Shown here piece after piece: positions 1 to 7,677 of a DNA stretch of 64,000 nt. Origin of the DNA: Paenibacillus sp. FSL K6-1096 (GTDB taxonomy: Bacteria > Bacillota > Bacilli > Paenibacillales > Paenibacillaceae); assembly GCF_037977055.1 (NCBI RefSeq), contig NZ_CP150274.1, positions 4,092,001 to 4,156,000 on the forward strand, read 5' to 3'. Each line of letters opens with the position of its first letter. The first letter of the stretch is position 1. Made by a program: the position numbers and the translations under genes. The notes beneath the pieces are model-generated. The model worked only from the letters and a program-made list of their open reading frames with translations. It made no database searches and was not told the DNA's origin.

Positions 1-738
1 GAGCAAGGCTGCTGCCAGCGGCAGGAGGGACCTGCCGCCGCCTTGGCTGCTGCTGCCGTTCCCGCCTGCGGCAGCCCCGCCGGTCCCGGCTGTAGCTCCG
101 CCAGTTCCTCCGGACCCGGGAGCCGTGCTCCCAGTCCCGCCAGTCTCTGGTGTCGTGCTGCCGGTACCGCCGGTCTCTGGCGCAGCTCCGCCAGTCTCAC
201 CATTCCCGGCCGCCGCTCCGCCGGTCCCGCTGTCCGCGCTGCCGCCCGGCGCGCTGCTGCCGATGGAGTCCAGCGCCTTCATCACCGCGCTGATCGCCCC
301 GGCGAAGTCCCCGTCCCGGGCAGCCGGGTTGAAGTACGTCTCCAGCACGCTGCTGATTGCCGCGCTGCCAGCCCCGCCGCCCTGCTCTGCCGACCAGGAA
401 TCCAGCGCACTCTGTAGTCCCTTGTTGATGAAGGACAGCTCGGTCTGCCGGTCTCCGTAGCTGATCAGCAGCAGGATGTCCCGGGGCTTCAGCCCCCAGG
501 TATCATAGGCCTCTGCGGCATATTCGGCCGCATCTGCCCCGTCCAGCGAGTCTATGATTAGAACATGGAAGGTGTAACGGTCGGTGTCGGCCAGCCGGGT
601 AAGGGTCTCTATCTGCCGTGAGTTCAGCAGTCCGGCTTCATCTGTAATCACTCCCTGCTGTGCGGGAAGCCCCGCAGCATAGACCCCGGGTATCCACAGC
701 AGCGACAATAGTAAGACCAAGGCGAGGATTTTTCTCAA
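1..738 (-). CDS. TPM-domain (YgcG-like) membrane protein, 3' end outside window
   Basis: The minus-strand frame is open from a TTG at 738 to the window edge (246 codons). GGAGTG lies 8 nt before the TTG. It starts with a signal peptide (MRKILALVLLLSLLWIPG), followed by a TPM domain (about residues 25-150) with the family pattern GVITDEAGLL near its start and LLISYGDRQ in the middle. Next is a long Gly/Thr/Ala/Ser low-complexity linker (about 165-235), and a hydrophobic stretch (SLLPLAAALL) begins at the cut end. This order (signal, TPM, linker, membrane segment) is that of the YgcG/TPM family, which faces the outside of the membrane and whose reaction is mostly unknown. The exact role cannot be named. 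The TTG start is chosen from the SD and the signal peptide. Confidence 0.8.
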   Translation of the reverse strand, partial: MRKILALVLLLSLLWIPGVYAAGLPAQQGVITDEAGLLNSRQIETLTRLADTDRYTFHVLIIDSLDGADAAEYAAEAYDTWGLKPRDILLLISYGDRQTELSFINKGLQSALDSWSAEQGGGAGSAAISSVLETYFNPAARDGDFAGAISAVMKALDSIGSSAPGGSADSGTGGAAAGNGETGGAAPETGGTGSTTPETGGTGSTAPGSGGTGGATAGTGGAAAGGNGSSSQGGGRSLLPLAAALL

Positions 739-863
739 TCTGACAACACTCCGATCTGTAAGCTATTCTTCATAGTATGCTGTTTATTATACTATATCAT
801 TACACATTCCGATGGCTGCTTCCGCGCAATCGGCTCTCAATAAGCCCATAAACGCAAAAAAAA

Positions 864-886
864 CCGCCTCCCTCGCAGGGATGCGG
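864..886 (-). terminator. Rho-independent terminator of the 47-codon gene
   Basis: Read on the minus strand, CCGCATCCCT and AGGGAGGCGG pair as a 10-bp stem with one mismatch around a GCG loop. A run of eight T follows. It lies 17 bp after the stop codon of the small gene at 904-1047. Confidence 0.85.
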
Positions 887-903
887 CTATATCACAAAAC
901 GGA

Positions 904-1047
904 CTATCTCGTTTGCAGACAGAGGATATATTGCAATCTGGATTTGATCTCTTTTTGCCATTTCAAATCTCCGACTTTTACAGCAAGATTGAGCAGATCC
1001 AGATAATCGTCAACCTGCAAGGCGGTCCGGGTAGTGGCTGCGTTCAT
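904..1047 (-). CDS. small 47-residue protein, candidate Fur-regulated
   Basis: The 47-codon frame starts at ATG 1047 with AAAGGAGA about 11 nt upstream and ends in TAG. It is followed at once by its own terminator, so it is a single-gene transcript. The product begins MNAATTRTALQVDDYLDLLN and ends with a Lys/Arg-rich, amphipathic helix-like part and one Cys; no membrane segment or known domain is visible. A perfect Fur-type palindrome (1110-1124) lies 63 bp upstream of the start. I do not recognise the family. Small Fur-controlled proteins (FbpABC) exist in Bacillus, but no sequence match is claimed. Confidence 0.65.
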   Translation of the reverse strand: MNAATTRTALQVDDYLDLLNLAVKVGDLKWQKEIKSRLQYILCLQTR

Positions 1048-1109
1048 GGGTCTTCAGTCTCCTTTTAACTCAAATATAGGAATATGGATGGGTGATAGAA
1101 ATCCAATAA

Positions 1110-1124
1110 TGATAATCATTATCA
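1110..1124. promoter_or_regulatory. Fur box (7-1-7 palindrome)
   Basis: TGATAATCATTATCA is a perfect match to the 7-1-7 Fur core used in Bacillus. It lies between the divergent small gene (start 1047) and the GGDEF-EAL gene (start 1332). It is much closer to the small gene, so that is the likelier target. Confidence 0.75.
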
Positions 1125-1331
1125 ACTGTTATTGATATTATCCACATTTTAAACGTAAAAAGCAATATAAATCTAAAATTTTTTGCTTCCAGAGTGATAA
1201 AGAAAACGATTATGCGTTATATGCGCATTTTATCAGTTTTGAAGCAGAATGAGCAGGAACCCTACCATATTTTGTCGAATAGGGTTGTATACATACGTTA
1301 GCCGATATCAGTTGGATAAAGGAGAATTGCG

Positions 1332-4300
1332 ATGAAGCGGTGTCAATTGTTGCTTCTACTCAGCATGGTGCTCATATTTGCACCCCCCGCTGCCGCTAAT
1401 GCCGAAAGACAGGAGATCAAGTACCAGGCAGAACTGGAGTATCCGCCCTATAAGTACATACAGAATGGCTATCTGACAGGTTTCGACATTGATCTGACAA
1501 GTATGGTGTTTGAGAAGCAGGAATACCGCATCCGGTTCAGCACCGGGGAATGGGAGGAGACATACCGCAAGCTGGCCGGGGGCAGCATTGACACGACCGG
1601 GCTGATGGCTGTCAGCGAGGAGAGGAAGCAGGACGTCCTGTTCTCCAGACCGGTGCTGAAGAGCTACATTTCCGTCTATTCGCGCCAGGAGCTGCGGGAT
1701 GAGGTGAAGCTGGACACGTTAAGCAAGTATAGGATAGGAGTTGGCCGGGGGCAGCACGCCGAGACCATCCTGCAGAGCAAGGTAGGTATTCCTTCTTCGC
1801 AATACATAGAATACGCAACCGTACCGGAAGCACTAGAGGCCCTGCGCCAAGGTAAGATTGACCTTCTGTTCGAGAACCAGGGGGTTGTCGATTATCTGAT
1901 CGTCGAACAGGGGCTAACCGGAAATATCATACGTAAAATGAGCAATCTGTACCCCCAGGATGTTGCATTTGGCATCAGTAAAACCAGGCCGGAGCTGGTA
2001 TCTTATGTGAATACGCGGTTAACGCGCCTGGAACGCTCGGGGGCTTTTGAAGAGCTGTATCAGCAATATTTCTTCGTTCACTCAGACCATTATAATACGG
2101 TGATGCGCAGCCGGGTGATCTCCGGCGTTGCCTTTGGAACCGCTCTTCTGATCTTGGGCGGCATTCTGCTCCGGGTCTATATCCGCCGCCTGCGCCGGAC
2201 CATTCATTCTGAGCAGGAATTCTTCAAGGATGTCATCGAGAATACCGGAATGATTGTCTGGGCGGTGCACGGGGACAAACGGAGCGTGCGCTTCAACAGG
2301 TATGCCGAGGCCATGACCGGACTTAAAGAGAAGGAGGTGCTCGGCGTAAGCCTTGATGAGCTGTCTGACCTCACAGGCGGGGCAGCTGTGCTCAGGGACC
2401 TCCTTAGCCGGGCGGTGCAGCAGGATTACGTGACCAATGTAGAGCTGAAGCTTCCTGACCGTTCCCCCGGCGCGCATTATTTCTCTGTCCGCACGACCCT
2501 GATCAAAGGGATGGATGAGGAGGCGGAGAACATCTATGTGCTGGCGGGCATCGACATTGATGAACGTAAGCAGAATGAGCTTAAGCTTCAGCTTAGCTAC
2601 GAGGAGCTGGAGGCCACCTATGAGGAGCTGTCGGCGACGGAGGTGGAATTGCAGGACCAGTTCAAAAAGCTTGCAGCCAGTGAGCGCCGGTTCCGTTTGG
2701 CCTCCGAGGGCTCGGGTGCGTACATGTGGGAGCTGGACTGGGAGAGCGGCGTCTACAAGCTCTCGGACCGCTGGTACGAGGTGATGGGCTATACGGAGGA
2801 AGAGATTAACTCCTTCGATGGAGGCGTTCTCAGCATCATCCACCCGGACGATCAGGAGTCGGCCCGCAAGGCAAGACTGGAGCATCTGAGCGGATTAACC
2901 CCGATCTACGAGACAGAATACCGGATGAGAACGAATCAGGGGGAATATATCTGGTTCGAGGTACGCGGCAAGGCGATTGTGGACCCGAAGGACCAGATTG
3001 TCCTGTTCCACGGGTCCCTGATCGATATCAGCAAGCGCAAGCAGGCTGAATTCAATCTGAGCACCAGCTATCAGGAGCTTGAAGCAACCTATGAGCAGCT
3101 TACCGCGACCCAGCAGGAGCTTGAAGGCCAATACGATATGCTGCTGGAGAACCAGAAGAACATGCACCGGCTGGCTTATGTGGATTCCCTGAGCAATCTC
3201 CCGAACCGCCTCAGTCTGCTGGAGACGATGGAGAAGTATTTCCGGACTCCCGGAGGCAGGGCAGCGCTGCTGTTCGTCGATACGGATAACTTCAAATATA
3301 TTAATGACACGCTGGGCCATAAATCCGGTGATATTCTGATCCGCCAAGCCAGCGAGCGCCTTCAGTCGGTGATGCGCGAGGGGGATCTGCTGTCACGGCT
3401 CGGCGGAGACGAGTTCGTCATCTTCCTCAAGGACATCAAGGGCCGGGAGGAGGTGCTGGAGCTGGCGGAGGAGATTATGCGCGTCTTCCGCAGGTCTTTC
3501 CTGATCGGGGAGAGCAATCTGTATGTCTCCTCCAGCATCGGGATCTCCTATTACCCGGAGGACGGGGAGACGACCGAAGAGATGCTGATGAATGCGGATG
3601 TAGCAATGTACCGGGCCAAGGAAGAGGGCAAGGGCACTTATGTGGAGTATGACAAATCGATGCATACCGTCTTCAATGACCGGATGAACATCGAGAAGCA
3701 TCTGCGCAGCGCGATGAATAATAATGAGTTCGAGCTGCATTATCAGCCGCAGCTGGAGCTGGGGACAGGGAGAATCTCCGGGTTCGAGGCGCTGATCCGC
3801 TGGAACAGCCCGGTTCTCGGGTTCGTCTCGCCGCTCTCCTTCATCAAGGTTGCCGAGGATTCCAGACTGATTATCTATATCGGTGAATGGGTGCTGCGCG
3901 AGGCCTGCAGGTTCATGAACCGCATCCACCAGCTTACCGGAATTCCTTACCGGATATCGGTGAATATCTCCATCATCCAGCTGCTGCAGGAGGACTTCGT
4001 GGAGATGGTGCTGGACAGTCTGGAGGAGAGCGGCCTTACTGCAAGCAGCCTGGAGCTGGAGATTACTGAATCCATATTCATGGAATCGTTCGGAAGCACG
4101 GTCGGCAAGCTGGAGGCGCTTAAGGCCCGCGGCATCCGGATTGCCCTGGATGATTTCGGGACGGGGTATTCCTCGCTCAGCTATCTGCAGCAGCTGCCCA
4201 TCTCCACGCTCAAAATGGATAAAATCTTCATCGACTCCCTGGAGGATAAGGCCTACAGCGAAGCTTTTGTCCAGATGATCATTGTCCTGGGCCACAAAAT

Positions 4301-4469
4301 GGGGCTGGATGTTGTCGCCGAAGGCGTTGAGGATGCCGGACAGCTGGAATTCCTCAGGGCTTCCGACTGTGATAAGGTGCAGGGCTATCTGATCAGCCGT
4401 CCGGTGCCGCAGCAGGAGGTCATCGGGCTGCTGCTTCCGCAGGGAGGGGAGCAGGCAGAAGACCGGTAA
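1332..4469 (+). CDS. Transmembrane GGDEF-EAL sensor with SBP_bac_3, PAS, PAS domains
   Basis: 1045 residues, ATG with GGAG 8 nt upstream. A signal peptide is followed by a family-3 periplasmic-type solute-binding domain (about 25-250) and one membrane helix (about 261-283). Then come a PAS domain (about 295-410), a Glu-rich coiled coil, a second PAS (about 450-565), a second coiled coil, GGDEF (motif at 691) and EAL (motif at 819). The cyclase site is intact (GGDEF) and a product-inhibition I-site RxxD (REGD) sits five residues before it. The EAL part keeps EALIRW, DDFGTGYS and AEGVE. The protein should sense an extracellular small molecule and turn c-di-GMP over. Which activity dominates cannot be read from sequence. 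Confidence 0.92.
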   Translation: MKRCQLLLLLSMVLIFAPPAAANAERQEIKYQAELEYPPYKYIQNGYLTGFDIDLTSMVFEKQEYRIRFSTGEWEETYRKLAGGSIDTTGLMAVSEERKQDVLFSRPVLKSYISVYSRQELRDEVKLDTLSKYRIGVGRGQHAETILQSKVGIPSSQYIEYATVPEALEALRQGKIDLLFENQGVVDYLIVEQGLTGNIIRKMSNLYPQDVAFGISKTRPELVSYVNTRLTRLERSGAFEELYQQYFFVHSDHYNTVMRSRVISGVAFGTALLILGGILLRVYIRRLRRTIHSEQEFFKDVIENTGMIVWAVHGDKRSVRFNRYAEAMTGLKEKEVLGVSLDELSDLTGGAAVLRDLLSRAVQQDYVTNVELKLPDRSPGAHYFSVRTTLIKGMDEEAENIYVLAGIDIDERKQNELKLQLSYEELEATYEELSATEVELQDQFKKLAASERRFRLASEGSGAYMWELDWESGVYKLSDRWYEVMGYTEEEINSFDGGVLSIIHPDDQESARKARLEHLSGLTPIYETEYRMRTNQGEYIWFEVRGKAIVDPKDQIVLFHGSLIDISKRKQAEFNLSTSYQELEATYEQLTATQQELEGQYDMLLENQKNMHRLAYVDSLSNLPNRLSLLETMEKYFRTPGGRAALLFVDTDNFKYINDTLGHKSGDILIRQASERLQSVMREGDLLSRLGGDEFVIFLKDIKGREEVLELAEEIMRVFRRSFLIGESNLYVSSSIGISYYPEDGETTEEMLMNADVAMYRAKEEGKGTYVEYDKSMHTVFNDRMNIEKHLRSAMNNNEFELHYQPQLELGTGRISGFEALIRWNSPVLGFVSPLSFIKVAEDSRLIIYIGEWVLREACRFMNRIHQLTGIPYRISVNISIIQLLQEDFVEMVLDSLEESGLTASSLELEITESIFMESFGSTVGKLEALKARGIRIALDDFGTGYSSLSYLQQLPISTLKMDKIFIDSLEDKAYSEAFVQMIIVLGHKMGLDVVAEGVEDAGQLEFLRASDCDKVQGYLISRPVPQQEVIGLLLPQGGEQAEDR

Positions 4470-4479
4470 TAGGGGGGGC

Positions 4480-5574
4480 TTACAGGATAACCATCCTGTT
4501 CTTGCCGGTCTTTTTGGCCTGGTACAGAGCATCATCCGCCTGCTGGAAGGTAGTGGTCTTGGAATCGCTGCCCCGGTAATCATGCATTCCAATACTGACG
4601 GTAACCGGATGATTCTCCATCTCGCTGACCGTAAGGCGGGCGATGCCGCTCCGTATCCGCTCCATAATCCGGCCGGATTCCTCCAGCGGCTTGGCGGTCA
4701 GGATAATGGCGAATTCCTCCCCGCCGTAGCGGGCGGCGAAGTCATCCGTTCCGATGTGCTCCAGCATCACTGCGGCCACCTGCTTCAGCACAATATCCCC
4801 GACCCAGTGTCCATACTGATCATTTACTTTTTTGAAATTATCGATATCCACAATTGCCAGCTGCATAGGAAAAGGATTGCTCTGCTGATGCTCGATCAGC
4901 CAGCCCAGATATTCATGGAAGGTCTTATGGTTGTACAGATCGGTTAGGGGGTCGATTTTGGACAAGCGGTCCATAATGATATTCTGAATACGCAGATCCT
5001 GCTCGGACTTGACTGAATTCTCCAGCGACTGCATGAGATCACGGCCGCGGGCAATGACAACGAACCCGGCCAGCGCAGTCCCGGCGAGGATCAGGGTAAT
5101 GATGATGTTCTGGACACGCAGCGTGTAATCATAGACGGAGGTATTGAGGAACAGGAGGCTGATGTAGATCAGGCAGATGAATGAAGAGAACTTGAGATAG
5201 TTCACCTTCAGACAGATCATGGAGGCCAGCATCGGCAGCACCATAATCAGAGGCTTCACATGGTAGTCTGCACTGAGATTCATGATAATTAGTATTCCGT
5301 ACACATGGCTTGCCAGAATGATCGATAATTCGGATAACAACGGTTTATATCTATAAATAGCTTCCAGAACCAGCAGTATAATGAACAGTACGAAATCTGG
5401 AGATGCAATGTGCAAGAGGAAATATTCTGCGGCGGAGCTCCCGGGCGGGCGGTTATGCATCGCGGTGGCGACATATAGCTGGCTGGACAGATAGACCAGG
5501 AACACCACCCAGAAAGCGTTGAGGAGCACACGGTTCCAGTGCATTTGGCGGGGAGTTGGCGGCGGGATGTGCAT
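4480..5574 (-). CDS. Membrane-bound diguanylate cyclase (GGEEF)
   Basis: 364 residues from ATG 5574 (AGAGGA 7 nt upstream); a longer GTG start at 5628 with AAGGA is also possible. The N-terminal half is hydrophobic with about six membrane helices. The C-terminal half is a GGDEF domain with an intact GGEEF active site near residue 284 and the preceding DxLTxLYNH pattern. The I-site position lacks the Arg of RxxD, so product inhibition may be absent. It converges with the GGDEF-EAL gene, 10 bp between stops. Function: makes c-di-GMP at the membrane; the sensed signal is unknown. Confidence 0.88.
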   Translation of the reverse strand: MHIPPPTPRQMHWNRVLLNAFWVVFLVYLSSQLYVATAMHNRPPGSSAAEYFLLHIASPDFVLFIILLVLEAIYRYKPLLSELSIILASHVYGILIIMNLSADYHVKPLIMVLPMLASMICLKVNYLKFSSFICLIYISLLFLNTSVYDYTLRVQNIIITLILAGTALAGFVVIARGRDLMQSLENSVKSEQDLRIQNIIMDRLSKIDPLTDLYNHKTFHEYLGWLIEHQQSNPFPMQLAIVDIDNFKKVNDQYGHWVGDIVLKQVAAVMLEHIGTDDFAARYGGEEFAIILTAKPLEESGRIMERIRSGIARLTVSEMENHPVTVSIGMHDYRGSDSKTTTFQQADDALYQAKKTGKNRMVIL

Positions 5575-5758
5575 AGGATAATCCTCTTTTCCAGTGACGA
5601 TATACTTACTATATTCGACAAATATCACTATTTTCCTTCATGATTCGAGTTCAGGTGATAATCAGGGAAATGTTCGTGTTTAGGCAGATGTGATTGGGTC
5701 GATTAATGAATTACAACTTTATTGTTGTCTAAAAACGAATTATTTAATGTAATTGTCA

Positions 5759-5787
5759 TTGACACATTCGCATTTTTTCTGTAGAAT
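5759..5787 (+). promoter_or_regulatory. SigA promoter of the purine riboswitch
   Basis: TTGACA and TAGAAT are separated by exactly 17 bp. The expected start is about 5794, some 20 nt before the riboswitch aptamer. Confidence 0.8.
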
Positions 5788-5814
5788 TCCAATTGCCCCG
5801 GAAATTCGGGCGCA

Positions 5815-5887
5815 GTTGTTCGTATATCCCCGAAGATAAGGTTTGGGGGTTTCTACAGGGGACCGTAAATTCCTGGCTACGAATAGG
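5815..5887 (+). promoter_or_regulatory. Purine riboswitch aptamer, guanine class (C74-type)
   Basis: P1 pairs TTCGTA (5819-5824) with TACGAA (5878-5883). P2 has the L2 loop GATAAGG, J2/3 reads GTTTCTAC, and P3 carries the L3 loop ACCGTAAAT; these match the xpt-type aptamer. The nucleotide that sets specificity (position 74 of xpt) is C (base 5877), which pairs with guanine-type ligands rather than adenine. It lies between a strong promoter and the FAD-dependent dehydrogenase gene at 6106. Confidence 0.93.
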
Positions 5888-5925
5888 GTGCATTTTGCAT
5901 ACCTATGGAGTGGCCGGGATTTTTT
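5871..5925 (+). terminator. Riboswitch terminator overlapping the aptamer
   Basis: TCCTGGCTAC (5871-5880: P3 3' strand, J3/1 and start of the P1 3' strand) pairs over 10 bp with GTGGCCGGGA (5910-5919), allowing G-U pairs. ATAGG/CCTAT and TGCA/TGCA pair inside, and TTTTTT follows (5920-5925). Because the 5' arm is part of the aptamer, folding of the ligand-bound aptamer should block the terminator, giving an ON switch like pbuE. Confidence 0.75.
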
Positions 5926-6105
5926 GTGTGAAAGAATTTATATTTTGGGGCCCCCGGAAAGTACCTGAGTATGCATCGAAGCTATAACATCACTTTGTGG
6001 GGCTATTTTGTGTGTTTGCGTAAGTGAACTGATATCTATCACTGGAACGCTTCGGGTGCTGTGGATCAGGGACGAAGCCGTTTCACCCCAGGAGGAACTG
6101 AAGCT

Positions 6106-7575
6106 ATGAATAAATACGATGTGATTGTTGTGGGAGCCGGTCCGGCCGGCATTTTCGCCTGTTATGAATTGACGCTTAAGGCGCCTGAGATGAAGATCCT
6201 GCTGGTGGATAAGGGACATGATATTTACCGCCGCCGCTGTCCGATTCTGGAGGAGAAAATCCAGCTCTGCCCGCCAGCCTCCGGCCGCAAGGAATTCGCC
6301 GGTTGTCTGCCGGCCTGCTCCATTACTGCGGGCTTCGGCGGCGCGGGCGCGTACAGTGACGGCAAATTCAACATCACCACCGAATTCGGCGGCTGGATGA
6401 CGGATTATCTGCCGCCTTCCAAGGTGACGGAGCTGATTGAGTATGTGGACCGCATCAACCTGGAGCACGGCGCAACGCCGGTGATTACCGATCCGACGAC
6501 GGAGAGTATCCGCGGCATTGAGCAGCGGGGATACGCTGCCGGTCTGAAGCTGCTGCGGGCACAGGTCCGCCACTTAGGCACGGAGCAGAATCTGGAGATT
6601 CTGAAATCCATCTATGAATATCTGAAGACACGGGTTGATATGCTGTTCAAAACAGAGGTTGAAGATATTGTGACCGTCAAGGAAGACGGCGGCCACCGCA
6701 TTACAGGGATTACGCTGAAGAACGGGGAGAGCTATGGGGCCCCTCAGGTGATGATCGCCCCCGGACGGGACGGCTCGGCCTGGCTGACTGAGGTGCTGAA
6801 GAAGCGCAGGCTCAAAATGTACAATAACCAGGTCGATGTAGGGGTGCGTGTAGAGACCTCCGATGTGGTGATGCGGGAGATCAATGAGCATCTGTATGAG
6901 GGCAAATTCATCTTCAACACCTCGGTGGGCACACGGGTCCGCACCTTCTGCAGCAATCCTTCGGGGCATGTGGTCGTGGAGAACCACAGCGGCGTGATGG
7001 CGGCGAACGGCCATTCCTATAAGGACCCTGCGCTCGGCTCGAAGAACACGAACTTTGCTCTGCTGGTCTCGCATACCTTCACGGAGCCGTTCGATAAGCC
7101 GAATGAATACGCGAGGGAAATCTGCAAGCGGGCCAACGATCTGTCGGGCGGCGGTGTCATTGTGCAGAAGTACGGGGACATTCTGCGCGGCCGCCGTTCT
7201 ACGGAGACGCGGATCAAGGAAGGCTTCCTGGAGCCTACGCTGAAGGAAGCGGTGCCTGGCGATCTGGGGCTGGTCCTGCCGTACATCACGATGAAAAGCC
7301 TGATCGAGATGGTCGAGGCCCTGGAGAAGGTGACACCGGGGATTGCTTCTGAGCACACGTTGTTCTACGGCGTGGAGGCGAAATTCTACTCCGCCCGCCC
7401 GAAGCTGAACGAACAATTCGAGACCGAAATCTCCGGGCTCTACTGCGGCGGGGACGGCGCGGGCATTACCCGGGGATTGGCCCAGGCCGGAGCAGCCGGC
7501 GTCTGGATTGCCCGGGGGATGATGGCGAACCGGCCGGCAGCAACTCCGGCGGCACCGGTTGCTGAAAGAGCATAG
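6106..7575 (+). CDS. FAD-dependent dehydrogenase (COG2509-like) under purine riboswitch
   Basis: 489 residues from ATG 6106, with GGAGG 10 nt upstream; an in-frame GTG at 6061 lacks an SD. The N-terminus has the Rossmann dinucleotide motif VVGAGPAGIFACYEL. A Cys-rich segment follows (CPILEEKIQLCPPASG, CLPACS) and a C-terminal FAD-contact segment CGGDGAGITRGLAQAG. This is the layout of the uncharacterised NAD(FAD)-utilising dehydrogenases (COG2509). The substrate is unknown. The guanine-class riboswitch links it to purine levels, so a role in purine or pterin/flavin metabolism is possible but only inferred. Confidence 0.85.
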   Translation: MNKYDVIVVGAGPAGIFACYELTLKAPEMKILLVDKGHDIYRRRCPILEEKIQLCPPASGRKEFAGCLPACSITAGFGGAGAYSDGKFNITTEFGGWMTDYLPPSKVTELIEYVDRINLEHGATPVITDPTTESIRGIEQRGYAAGLKLLRAQVRHLGTEQNLEILKSIYEYLKTRVDMLFKTEVEDIVTVKEDGGHRITGITLKNGESYGAPQVMIAPGRDGSAWLTEVLKKRRLKMYNNQVDVGVRVETSDVVMREINEHLYEGKFIFNTSVGTRVRTFCSNPSGHVVVENHSGVMAANGHSYKDPALGSKNTNFALLVSHTFTEPFDKPNEYAREICKRANDLSGGGVIVQKYGDILRGRRSTETRIKEGFLEPTLKEAVPGDLGLVLPYITMKSLIEMVEALEKVTPGIASEHTLFYGVEAKFYSARPKLNEQFETEISGLYCGGDGAGITRGLAQAGAAGVWIARGMMANRPAATPAAPVAERA

Positions 7576-7677
7576 ACGATTGTAGAATGATGGATGCATA
7601 AAAATAGTTTCCTTAATTTAACTCTGCTGCTATAATGTTAGAATACATAACATGATAGAGTGGAGTGAGCGTACAGA

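Noticed and set aside
6061..6105. Upstream GTG start for the FAD-dependent dehydrogenase
   Set aside because: No SD before 6061, whereas GGAGG precedes ATG 6106 and the Rossmann motif begins right after it.
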